From: Alphaproteobacteria bacterium
GTDB lineage: Bacteria; Pseudomonadota; Alphaproteobacteria; Sphingomonadales; Sphingomonadaceae
Reading direction: 5' to 3'
Length of the DNA stretch: 6,982 bases
Assembly: GCA_005882415.1 (NCBI GenBank)
Contig: VBAE01000133.1
Coordinates: 1 to 6,982, forward strand
Positions 1 through 4,930 of this stretch are shown in pieces (positions within the stretch are counted from its first letter, which is position 1; each line of letters begins with the position of its first letter). Made by a program: the position numbers and the translations under genes. The notes beneath the pieces were generated by a model that was given only the letters and a program-made list of their open reading frames with translations, did not search any database and was not told where the DNA came from.

Positions 1-1208
1 CGCGGCCCGACGATGAGCTGCCAGGGGAGGCCGATCAGGTCCATGGTCGCGAACTTGGCGCCGCCGCGTTCGTCGCGGTCGTCGTAGAGGGTCTCGACTC
101 CCGCATCCTGGAGGCGGCCGTAAATCTCGTCCGCCGCGCTGGTGACGCTGCCGTCGTCGGCGCGCATGTTGACGAGTCCGAGCCGGAAGGGCGCGACGCT
201 CTCGGGCCAGACGATGCCCTTCTCGTCGTGGCTCGCCTCGAGGATGGCGCCGATCAGCCGCGAGACGCCGATCCCGTAGCTGCCCATGTGCGGGTGGACG
301 CTCGAGCCGTCGCTCGCCTGGACCGAGAGGCCCATCGAGGCGCTGTACTTGGTGCCGAAGGCGAAGATGTGGCCCACCTCGATGCCGCGGCGGGTGCGCA
401 GCCGCTCGGGCGGGACCGGGCAGTCGGTCACCTTGGCATGCTCCTCCTCCTCCATCGCATAGAGGCCGGTCAACCGGGCGATGGTCGAGGCGTCGGCGGA
501 GAGGAGCTCGTCTCGGCTGACCTCGTCGATCGCGGCGTCGTAGAAGAGCGCGCTCTCCCCGGTGTCGGCGAGGATGTGGAATTCGTGGCTCAAAGTGCCG
601 CCGATCGGCCCGGTCGGCGCCCGCACCGGCACCGCCTGAAGCCCGAGCCGCGCGAAGGTGCGCAGATAAGCGACGAACATCGCCTCATAGCTCGCCTTCA
701 GCCCCTCCTCGTCGAGGTCGAAGCTGTAGGCGTCCTTCATCAGGAATTCGCGGCCGCGCATGATCCCGAAGCGGGGGCGGACTTCGTCGCGGAACTTCCA
801 CTGGACATGGTAGAGGGTGCGCGGAAGGTCGCGGTAGCTCTTCACGGCCGAGAGGAAGATCTGGGTGATCATCTCTTCATTGGTCGGGCCGTAGAGCATC
901 TCGCTGCCCTTGCGATCCTTGAAGCGCAGCATCTCCGGGCCGTAGGCGTCGTAGCGCTCGGACTGGCGCCACAGGTCTGCCGACTGGATGGTCGGCATGA
1001 GGAGCTCGATCGCGCCCGCTTTGTCCTGCTCTTCGCGGACGATCCGCTCGATGTTGCGGAGCACCTTCAGCCCCAATGGCAGCCAGGCGTAGATCCCCGC
1101 GGCGGTCTGGCGAATGAGGCCGGCGCGCAGCATCAGCTGGTGGCTGACGATCTGGGCGTCGGCCGGAGTCTCCTTGGAGACCGGCAGGAAGTAGCGGGAG
1201 AGGCGCAT
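1..1208 (-). CDS. proS: Prolyl-tRNA synthetase, 3' end beyond window
   Basis: Class II aminoacyl-tRNA synthetase that charges tRNA-Pro with proline in the cytoplasm. The 402 visible residues begin MRLSRYFLPVSKETPADAQ, which matches the usual alphaproteobacterial start. Motif 1 lies near residues 38-60 (GIYAWLPLGLKVLR), the TNEE proline-site motif at 109-112, motif 2 at about 139-153 (FRDEVRPRFGIMRGREF) and motif 3 at 308-323 (MGSYGIGVSRLIGA). The anticodon-binding domain starts near 340 and runs off the left edge. Only a short stretch lies between motifs 2 and 3, so the large editing (INS) domain of E. coli ProRS is absent, as in the roughly 440-aa alphaproteobacterial class; perhaps 30-40 residues are missing here. 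The ATG at 1208 is the only plausible start, yet it has no good Shine-Dalgarno sequence (the nearest GGA is about 16 nt upstream). No stop or frameshift is visible. Confidence 0.97.
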   Translation of the reverse strand, partial: MRLSRYFLPVSKETPADAQIVSHQLMLRAGLIRQTAAGIYAWLPLGLKVLRNIERIVREEQDKAGAIELLMPTIQSADLWRQSERYDAYGPEMLRFKDRKGSEMLYGPTNEEMITQIFLSAVKSYRDLPRTLYHVQWKFRDEVRPRFGIMRGREFLMKDAYSFDLDEEGLKASYEAMFVAYLRTFARLGLQAVPVRAPTGPIGGTLSHEFHILADTGESALFYDAAIDEVSRDELLSADASTIARLTGLYAMEEEEHAKVTDCPVPPERLRTRRGIEVGHIFAFGTKYSASMGLSVQASDGSSVHPHMGSYGIGVSRLIGAILEASHDEKGIVWPESVAPFRLGLVNMRADDGSVTSAADEIYGRLQDAGVETLYDDRDERGGAKFATMDLIGLPWQLIVGP

Positions 1209-1387
1209 GCGCGGCGGGTTTTTCCGTTGGTGAGTGGTGCCTTCACGCCTCTACGGGCGCTCCCCCGGCAAGGCAACCGGGAGGCCGCTTCACACGCTGT
1301 GGCGCTCCAGACACAGGGCGCGACAAATAGGCACCGCTTCTTGAATCGGCGGGTGACAATCCACGGGGTCCCGCCTAGCGTCCCGCC
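1209..1387. other. Upstream region of proS, no gene seen
   Basis: I find no convincing gene here. Read toward proS, it could be a leader of up to about 180 nt with GC-rich inverted repeats (for example CCCGG and CCGGG arms around 1262-1282, and TGTG/CACA arms around 1299-1316). I could not find a good -35/-10 pair for proS on the minus strand; a TATTTG at about 1324-1329 has no matching -35. The proS promoter therefore stays unassigned. Confidence 0.4.
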
Positions 1388-1545
1388 CTACGAACGATCG
1401 GCGTTAAAGCCTTGGTTCGGGGAGGCTTTGGCCCCGCATTCTCAAGCGAGGTGAGGATGTGCGCGGGCCAGGGCATTCTTCAAGGGGGCTGGCGAGCAAT
1501 CGCCACGCGGGTGCCCGGGCAGCGATGCCCGGGCACTTGCATTTT
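1388..1545 (+). ncRNA. Candidate small RNA ending at an orphan terminator
   Basis: Proposed from structure only; no known RNA family was recognised. A strong intrinsic-terminator-like hairpin at 1511-1545 points along the plus strand although no plus-strand gene precedes it. Upstream sit a perfect 7-bp stem (AAAGCCT 1406-1412 with AGGCTTT 1423-1429), a competing 5-bp stem (CGGGG 1418-1422 with CCCCG 1432-1436), and a perfect 5-bp stem closed by a GCAA tetraloop (1491-1504). A weak promoter match, GTGACA 1353-1358 and TAGCGT 1376-1381 with a 17-nt spacer, would place the 5' end near 1388 and give about 158 nt. The overlapping ORF at 1412-1693 has low-complexity content and runs into a repeat, so I do not regard it as coding. 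The ends are not complementary, which argues against 6S RNA. Confidence 0.3.
1511..1545 (+). terminator. Strong hairpin terminator with no upstream gene
   Basis: Perfect 11-bp stem GTGCCCGGGCA (1511-1521) with TGCCCGGGCAC (1526-1536), closed by a GCGA (GNRA) tetraloop and followed by TTGCATTTT (1537-1545). The T-rich tail exists only in the plus direction; read on the minus strand the hairpin is followed by CCGCGTGG. It may end the candidate small RNA, or it may shield proS from antisense transcription. Confidence 0.5.
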
Positions 1546-1584
1546 GGGGGCAGGAGATGACCCGCAGGCGGTGCCGCCCCTCCC

Positions 1585-1719
1585 CCGTCATCCCGGGCTC
1601 GACCCGGGATCCATGAACACAGGTCTGTGCGAACCGGTCACGAACCGTGTTCATGGATGCCGGATCAGGGTTCCCATCAAAGTAACACTTTGATGGGGTC
1701 CGTCCGTCCGGCATGACGG
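1585..1719. repeat. Palindromic intergenic repeat with nested hairpin
   Basis: The ends are inverted (CCGTCATCCCGG at 1585 against CCGTCATGCCGG read back from 1719). A perfect 12-bp inner pair follows: ATCCATGAACAC (1609-1620) with GTGTTCATGGAT (1647-1658). The opening motif CCGTCATCCCGGGCTCGACC is typical of a REP/MITE-like family that recurs in sphingomonads and other alphaproteobacteria; its spurious translation contains HPGLDPGS, a common false ORF signature. Within the right arm lies a second perfect hairpin, CCCATCAAAGT (1673-1683) and ACTTTGATGGG (1687-1697) with loop AAC. No transposase is encoded, so if mobile it would need help in trans. Small ORFs across it on both strands are not genes. 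Confidence 0.75.
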
Positions 1720-1859
1720 TTAAGTGAGCTCCACTGCCCCCTCCCGTCCCTCACTGCACCGTGTCGGAACAGATTCGCGGCATTTCGGATGCAAATTCCC
1801 TTCGCTCCCGGGACATGGACTGGTAGCAGTGGCGGAGGGGGTGTTGAATAGCCGATGCA

Positions 1860-2060
1860 ATGGATCTGAACCGAGCCGACTTCGAGGAGCATTGGCAGCA
1901 TGTCGCCGCGCTGTACGCGCGCGCCGGCGCACTGCTCGCGGAGCTCGATGCGCTGAACCTCTACGAGGCGGGCGCCCACCTCTCCATGGCGATGCACGCT
2001 ATGCGGGAGGCGCATCCGGATCTGTCGCTCGCCGAGCCGGGGTTCCCGGCGAACGAGTGA
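1860..2060 (+). CDS. Small conserved-looking hypothetical protein, 66 aa
   Basis: Function unknown. The protein is acidic to neutral and almost entirely helical in appearance, with a central stretch (residues 16-48, LYARAGALLAELDALNLYEA and on) whose regular Ala/Leu spacing suggests an amphipathic helical hairpin. There is no signal peptide, membrane segment or metal motif. Codon third positions are GC-rich like those of neighbouring genes, which supports real coding. The ATG at 1860 is the only start after an in-frame TGA at 1845; ribosome binding is weak, because the GGAGGGGG at 1834-1841 is 18 nt away. Its last 62 nt overlap, in convergent orientation, the end of the winged-helix regulator. 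Coding is likely but not certain. Confidence 0.6.
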   Translation: MDLNRADFEEHWQHVAALYARAGALLAELDALNLYEAGAHLSMAMHAMREAHPDLSLAEPGFPANE

Positions 2061-2469
2061 AGAAGCTGGTCATTTTCTCGACCGCCCGCTCGCTCAACTG
2101 AAGATATTTGATCCGCGCATCGACCGGGTGCGACGAGCGCTTGATCAGCGCAAGCTCAACCATATGGGCGATGTAGCGAAGCGCAGTCGTCTGCGGGACG
2201 GACGCCGCGATGCACGCGGATTTTACGCTGACCGGCCGCCCTTCCCAATGGGCGATATAGAGATCGAGCAGCAGATCCCACGCGGGGTCCGAGAACAGCT
2301 GGTCGCCGAACATCCGGTCGCGAAGACGCCTTGCAGCATAAGTCGCACGCGCGGAGTCGAGCGCCTCGCGCGGCAATTCGCCGGCAGCGGCGTCGCATGG
2401 TTCCGGGCAGTCGAGGGGTTCGTCCATATTGGCGGCAATCCCTGTTGATCTCTCGCGGCTTTCGAACAT
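1999..2469 (-). CDS. MarR-like winged-helix transcriptional regulator, 156 aa
   Basis: Probable DNA-binding regulator of the winged-helix (MarR-type) fold; target and ligand unknown. An N-terminal linker of about 40 residues is followed by a helix rich in Arg (RRLRDRMFGDQLFSDPAWDL, about 47-66). The helix-turn-helix spans about 80-105, with recognition helix PQTTALRYIAHMVE at 92-105, and a wing at 111-125 (RSSHPVDARIKYLQL). Similar single-domain proteins with FGDxxFxDPAWDLLLDL are common in sphingomonads. The start at 2469 is favoured by AAGGGGGG six nt upstream; an internal ATG at 2427 has a poorer site. The last ~20 residues (after VEKMTSFF) are Pro/Ala/Arg-rich and read antisense through the end of the 66-aa gene, so they look like a late extension. 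A palindrome and an SOS-like box sit in its promoter region. Confidence 0.85.
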   Translation of the reverse strand: MFESRERSTGIAANMDEPLDCPEPCDAAAGELPREALDSARATYAARRLRDRMFGDQLFSDPAWDLLLDLYIAHWEGRPVSVKSACIAASVPQTTALRYIAHMVELALIKRSSHPVDARIKYLQLSERAVEKMTSFFTRSPGTPARRATDPDAPPA

Positions 2470-2579
2470 CCGAGACCCCCCTTCGATCCGTTCGCGTCAT
2501 ATCCCTAGCGAATCGCAGCCTATCGCCAAACCCGGGTTCTTACCCATGGGTCTGGTGCCGGTGAGACGCTCAAACACGG

Positions 2580-2594
2580 GAACATATAAAGAAC
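2580..2594 (+). promoter_or_regulatory. Candidate LexA (SOS) box, GAAC-N7-GAAC
   Basis: GAACATATAAAGAAC matches the direct-repeat LexA box described for alphaproteobacteria (GTTC-N7-GTTC on the other strand). It overlaps the putative -10 of the regulator promoter, a position suited to repression. By chance such a site is expected about 0.2 times in a window of this size, so the location is the main support. Confidence 0.35.
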
Positions 2595-2609
2595 TTGTAA
2601 GCGCTACAA
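2581..2609 (-). promoter_or_regulatory. Putative promoter of the winged-helix regulator
   Basis: On the minus strand TTGTAG (2609-2604), a 17-nt spacer and TATGTT (2586-2581) form a sigma70-like pair inside the most AT-rich patch of the intergenic region. It would give a leader of about 105 nt before the ATG at 2469. The -35 is only a moderate match. Confidence 0.4.
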
Positions 2610-2610
2610 G
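2594..2610. promoter_or_regulatory. 17-bp palindrome, candidate operator
   Basis: CTTGTA-AGCGC-TACAAG has perfect 6-bp arms around a 5-nt centre and overlaps the -35 and spacer of the putative regulator promoter. Its size and symmetry suit a dimeric winged-helix protein, so autoregulation by the adjacent regulator is a reasonable guess. The AGCGCT core also recalls LacI-family operators, but no such regulator is in view and the symmetry is offset by one base. Confidence 0.4.
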
Positions 2611-2729
2611 CGGCTCGCCGCGGCCGAAGCCTCCCCTGCGGAGTTGCAAAATGCAATCAATACGCCCATATCCCCCTTGCTGACGTCGCCTGCGACGGAA
2701 TTTGGCGGCGCGCCTCCCCTGTCGGGAGC

Positions 2730-2758
2730 TTGCACGCCCTCTCCTTCCCTTGTCTAAC
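2730..2758 (+). promoter_or_regulatory. Putative promoter of the IF-1 gene
   Basis: TTGCAC (2730-2735), a 17-nt pyrimidine-rich spacer and TCTAAC (2753-2758). The TTG of the -35 and four of six -10 bases fit sigma70-type consensus. Transcription would begin near 2765, giving a leader of about 65 nt before the TTG start at 2832. Confidence 0.4.
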
Positions 2759-2778
2759 GCCGCCCGGCTCCTCCGCCG

Positions 2779-2803
2779 CCGCCTCTCATGAGGCGCGAGG
2801 CGG
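2779..2803 (+). promoter_or_regulatory. Two mutually exclusive hairpins in the IF-1 leader
   Basis: CGCCTC (2780-2785) can pair with GAGGCG (2790-2795) around a TCAT loop. Alternatively CCGCCTC (2779-2785) can pair with GAGGCGG (2797-2803). The two use the same 5' arm. A perfect TTTCGCGAAA palindrome (2812-2821) follows and runs into the Shine-Dalgarno sequence. This could be a structural switch or simply GC-rich sequence; no known riboswitch was recognised. Confidence 0.25.
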
Positions 2804-2831
2804 ACATGCAGTTTCGCGAAAGGGGGCCGTT

Positions 2832-3095
2832 TTGGCCAAAGAAGAATTAATGACGCTCGAGGGGCAGATCGACGAGATCCTCCCCGACGGCCGCTTCGGC
2901 GTGATGCTCGACAACGAGCATCGGATCATCGCCTACACAGCCGGCAAGATGCGGCGTTTCCGCATCCGCTCGGTGGTCGGCGACCGCGTCCATGTCGAGA
3001 TGACCCCCTACGACCTTTCGAAGGGCCGGATCATCTTTCGCGAACGCACGCCCGGCCAGGGGCCGGCGGTGCGCCGCGGCGGCGTCAGGCGATAG
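2832..3095 (+). CDS. infA: Translation initiation factor IF-1 paralogue, TTG start
   Basis: IF-1 binds the 30S A site through an S1-like OB fold and assists IF-2 and IF-3 during initiation. The core (residues 1-70) is clearly IF-1: AKEELMTLEGQIDEILPDGRF, then AYTAGKMRRFRIRSVVGDRV and PYDLSKGRIIFR. At 87 aa it is about 15 residues longer than typical IF-1, owing to a Gly/Pro/Arg tail ending RRGGVRR. It may be the second IF-1 copy seen in sphingomonads rather than the main one. The conserved MAKEE start falls at the TTG at 2832, with AAGGGGG at 2820-2826 five nt upstream; the first ATG would remove six conserved residues and has a poorer site. A promoter-like pair lies at 2730-2758, and a 49-aa ORF follows after 51 nt, probably cotranscribed. 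Confidence 0.9.
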   Translation: MAKEELMTLEGQIDEILPDGRFGVMLDNEHRIIAYTAGKMRRFRIRSVVGDRVHVEMTPYDLSKGRIIFRERTPGQGPAVRRGGVRR

Positions 3096-3111
3096 ACGCT
3101 AGCCAAGAAAT

Positions 3112-3128
3112 GCGCGGCAGGGCCGCGC
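3112..3128 (+). other. Intercistronic hairpin after the IF-1 gene
   Basis: Perfect 7-bp stem GCGCGGC (3112-3118) and GCCGCGC (3122-3128) with loop AGG, lying between the IF-1 stop and the Shine-Dalgarno sequence of the 49-aa ORF. There is no T-tract, so it is more likely an mRNA stability or processing element than a terminator. Confidence 0.4.
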
Positions 3129-3146
3129 TCACAGGAAATGAAGAAA

Positions 3147-3296
3147 ATGCACATTCACACCCAGAGGCCGAACCGACGGCCCGCACTCTACCTCCCCCTC
3201 GCGCTGACAGCGCGCAGCGCCGAACCGGCGGCTCGGGCAGGTTTCCCGCTCTCCCCCGAGCAGCTCCGGCGCACCATCGCCGAGATGATCGGCTAA
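3147..3296 (+). CDS. Small hypothetical protein, 49 aa
   Basis: Function unknown. The N-terminal half is basic and His/Arg/Pro-rich (starts MHIHTQRPNRRPALYLPL); the C-terminal end, FPLSPEQLRRTIAEMIG, looks like a compact amphipathic helix that is the likely conserved part. A ribosome site AGGAA (3133-3137) lies 9 nt before the ATG at 3147, better placed than for the ATG at 3138. The gene follows the IF-1 paralogue by 51 nt and is closed by a strong terminator 18 nt after its TAA, as expected for the last gene of a two-gene operon. LYLPLAL is too short and Pro-broken for a membrane segment. The ORF is short, so the call rests on ribosome site, terminator and operon position. Confidence 0.55.
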   Translation: MHIHTQRPNRRPALYLPLALTARSAEPAARAGFPLSPEQLRRTIAEMIG

Positions 3297-3314
3297 GGCC
3301 GGGAACGAAACACC

Positions 3315-3353
3315 ACCCCCTCCCGTCAGCAACGGCGGAGGGGGTTTCTATTT
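3315..3353 (+). terminator. Intrinsic terminator of the IF-1/49-aa operon
   Basis: Nine-bp stem ACCCCCTCC (3315-3323) and GGAGGGGGT (3337-3345), with an inner CGT/ACG pair (3324-3326 and 3332-3334) and a tail TTTCTATTT (3345-3353). It ends exactly where the GGAG ribosome site of the next gene begins, so it could also act as an attenuator for that gene. Confidence 0.8.
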
Positions 3354-3363
3354 GGAGCACGTC

Positions 3364-3573
3364 ATGTCCAGGATCCCAGTCAAACCCTTCCTCATCGCCA
3401 AGGACGAAGAGGGCCAGTTCCGCCTCACGCTTCGCGAGACCCGCTACAACAGCCAGGGCTATCCGCTGATCACCACCACGCCGATCGACGGCGTGTTCAA
3501 GTCCGCCGCCGCCGCCCGCGCCCATGCCAAGGCCGAATTCGGCGCCGAAGCCGGCCAGTTCGCTCTGAAATAG
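3364..3573 (+). CDS. Conserved-looking hypothetical protein, 69 aa
   Basis: Function unknown. It reads MSRIPVKPFLIAKDEEGQF, then RLTLRETRYNSQGYPLITTT, and ends with an Ala-rich helix (KSAAAARAHAKAEFGAEAG). The pattern suggests a small beta-sheet domain of three or four strands followed by one helix. No signal peptide, Cys pairs or catalytic motif is visible. Codon use matches the housekeeping neighbours, with strong GC at third positions, so it is very likely a real gene. The ATG at 3364 has GGAG (3354-3357) six nt upstream; a TTG at 3352 in the same frame is not needed. No promoter was found between the preceding terminator and the start, so expression may need read-through. Confidence 0.75.
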   Translation: MSRIPVKPFLIAKDEEGQFRLTLRETRYNSQGYPLITTTPIDGVFKSAAAARAHAKAEFGAEAGQFALK

Positions 3574-3603
3574 GGGCTAGCGCCGGGCCGCGGCGATGGG
3601 CGG

Positions 3604-3680
3604 TGGTAGCGGAGGAGGGACTTGAACCCCCGACACGCGGATTATGATTCCGCTGCTCTAACCAGCTGAGCTACTCCGCC
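3604..3680 (-). tRNA. Elongator tRNA-Met (anticodon CAT), CCA encoded
   Basis: A full cloverleaf reads on the minus strand: acceptor GGCGGAG/CTCCGCT (with G1-U72), D arm with GCTCAGCTGGTTAGAGC, anticodon stem GCGGA/TCCGC with loop ATCATAA (CAT at 3646-3644), and T arm with GGGGGTTCAAGTCCC. Discriminator A and CCA are encoded at 3607-3604. It lacks the three G-C pairs of initiator tRNA and does not look like the lysidine-type tRNA-Ile, so it is the elongator. Length is 77 nt with CCA. Confidence 0.97.
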
Positions 3681-3721
3681 CCGCCCGGCCGCTGCTCCTC
3701 AAGGGGCGCGGCGTGGCGGGG

Positions 3722-3750
3722 GCTATAGAAAGCGCCTCGCCCGCGGTCAA
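3722..3750 (-). promoter_or_regulatory. Promoter of tRNA-Met
   Basis: On the minus strand TTGACC (3750-3745), a 17-nt spacer and TATAGC (3727-3722), close to sigma70 consensus. Transcription would start near 3715, about 35 nt before the mature tRNA. The sequence just after the -10 is very GC-rich (CCCCGCC), as is typical of stringently controlled stable-RNA promoters. Confidence 0.75.
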
Positions 3751-3831
3751 CCAGGGTGCTGAGCCTCTCCCCACGCGCTTGGGAACCGTGCCGCCCTTCG
3801 CGTCGTTAGCGGGCCGTACGGAGAGACGAAC

Positions 3832-4263
3832 ATGGATTTACTTACCCCTCTCGAGACGCTGTGCCGGATCATTATCCGGGCGCGGGAGAATGAGGCGCAG
3901 GTTCCGGCGCAGGACCCGGACGAGGACGCCGACAATGTCGACGATTTCGACGACGAGGACGGCACCGGAGCCGGCGGCCTCTCCTCGCTCGAGGACGAGC
4001 TGAATACCGGCGTTGAGGAGGAGCTGAGGGCCACCCTCGACGACCTCGCCGACGACCAGCTCTCCGAGACCCTGGCCTTGGCCTGGGTCGGCCGAGGCAC
4101 TTACGACGTAAGCGAATGGGACGATGCCTATGCCGAGGCCACCGACACGGACCCCGAAAGCGCGATCGACGAGCTGATGGACATGCCGCTCTTGGCCTCG
4201 CACCTCGAAGCGGGCCTGGCCGCCTTCGACTATAGCTGCGACGGGGTCGGGCAGCTCGACTAG
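3832..4263 (+). CDS. DUF3775 domain-containing protein, 143 aa
   Basis: Uncharacterised family, function unknown. The N-terminal helix (LLTPLETLCRIIIRARENEA, 3-22) and the C-terminal region from about 65 (EELRATLDDLADDQLSETLA, then LAWVGRGTYDVSEWDDAYAE and MPLLASHLEAGLAAF) match the DUF3775 pattern. Between them lies a strongly acidic low-complexity stretch (about 28-47, rich in Asp/Glu) that is probably disordered. The whole protein is very acidic, with no signal peptide or membrane segment, so it should be cytosolic. The start is set by GGAGAG (3820-3825) six nt before the ATG. The gene stands alone, divergent from tRNA-Met and convergent with the 2H phosphoesterase gene. Confidence 0.85.
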   Translation: MDLLTPLETLCRIIIRARENEAQVPAQDPDEDADNVDDFDDEDGTGAGGLSSLEDELNTGVEEELRATLDDLADDQLSETLALAWVGRGTYDVSEWDDAYAEATDTDPESAIDELMDMPLLASHLEAGLAAFDYSCDGVGQLD

Positions 4264-4276
4264 TGCCGCAGTTGGG

Positions 4277-4412
4277 TTCACGCGGAGACGCGGAGACGCG
4301 GAGACGCGGAGAGTCCGTGCGGCGACAGCCCGCCCTCCCTTCCCGCAATGTCGGAAAACGGAATGGCTGCGCGCAGCGCCGGCTCCTCCGCGTCTCCGCG
4401 CCTCCGCGTGAA
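4277..4412. repeat. Long inverted repeat with 8-bp tandem units
   Basis: The left arm is TTCA followed by four perfect copies of CGCGGAGA (4281-4312). The right arm (4385-4412), read on the opposite strand, is TTCA followed by three near-copies (CGCGGAGG, CGCGGAGA, CGCGGAGG). The arms pair over 27 bp with one mismatch around a roughly 70-nt centre. The element fills the gap between two convergent genes and may serve as a two-way terminator. Short false ORFs with HAEARRRG or SASPRLRV arise from such repeats and are frequent in sphingomonad annotations; it is probably one copy of a dispersed family. Confidence 0.75.
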
Positions 4413-4426
4413 CATCTTCCGAGCGG

Positions 4427-4930
4427 CTACCCTCGGAACACGTGCGTCTTTGCCGGCTCCCACGGGCCACCAAGGTAGCGCCATGTCGCAAGCCCGCGGA
4501 TCTGAAGCGGCCGAGGCCCGAACCCCGCCCTGAGCTGCGCCTGGAGCCGCTTCGCTTCCTTCGGCTCCACCTTGTTCTGAACGGTGATGTGCGGCCGCCA
4601 AGGCGCATTGTCCTGCGGCGTCAGCAATCCGCGGAACGCTTCGGCCAGATCGTGCCGCAAATCCTCCAGCTCCTCGCTCTCCACCCTCAGCGCCGTCCCC
4701 CCTCCGAGGTCGATCACGCCCACGATCCGCGCCTTGGGCGCCGCGAAGGCGGTGTAGGTCGCGATCCGGCGGGAGAGCTCCTTCTCCAGGCTCGGCGGGA
4801 GGTGGTGGAAGAGGGTCAGGTGCGCGGGGACCCGGTTCAGCTCGGGCGGATAATGGGTGCGCCGCATCTCCTGCAGCCAGCCATTGTCGCCGTCGCCGAA
4901 GACGGCGGTGACGATCAGCGGCGCGCTCAG
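4427..4930 (-). CDS. 2H phosphoesterase / 2'-5' RNA ligase-like protein, CTG start
   Basis: The 2H superfamily acts on 2'-5' or cyclic phosphate linkages of RNA or nucleotides through two H-x-T/S-x motifs; the substrate here is unknown. Both motifs are present, HLTL at residues 37-40 and HITV at 114-117, in a protein of 167 aa, close to the usual 170-190. The first strand (APLIVTAVFG) lies directly after a CTG that overlaps the kup stop codon as CTGA, and AGGTGG (4940-4935) is 4 nt upstream. There is no ATG, GTG or TTG between that site and the Met at residue 22, which would cut off the first strand; the upstream in-frame ATG at 5125 would overlap kup by about 200 nt. The family would usually show an ATG here. 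Translational coupling to kup is likely. Confidence 0.85.
   Translation of the reverse strand: MSAPLIVTAVFGDGDNGWLQEMRRTHYPPELNRVPAHLTLFHHLPPSLEKELSRRIATYTAFAAPKARIVGVIDLGGGTALRVESEELEDLRHDLAEAFRGLLTPQDNAPWRPHITVQNKVEPKEAKRLQAQLRAGFGPRPLQIRGLATWRYLGGPWEPAKTHVFRG

Noticed and set aside
228..1454. 408-aa ORF on the plus strand
   Set aside because: It lies antisense to proS, whose motifs are complete on the minus strand; the translation is Arg/Gly/Val-rich with no family features.
1388..1545. 6S RNA or an H-type pseudoknot riboswitch
   Set aside because: The ends do not pair into a closing stem, and the third loop of the supposed pseudoknot (2 nt) is too short to span a 7-bp stem.
1412..1714. 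Small ORFs on both strands through the repeat
   Set aside because: They contain HPGLDPGS-type false peptides from the palindromic repeat and cross a terminator hairpin.
3085..3525. 146-aa minus-strand ORF
   Set aside because: Antisense to the 49-aa and 69-aa genes and the terminator; low-complexity composition.
3604..3680. Lysidine-type tRNA-Ile (CAT) or initiator tRNA
   Set aside because: The acceptor and anticodon stems fit elongator tRNA-Met; the initiator's three G-C pairs are absent.
4281..4312. Direct repeats as a CRISPR array
   Set aside because: The units are 8 bp and contiguous with no spacers; they form one arm of an inverted repeat.
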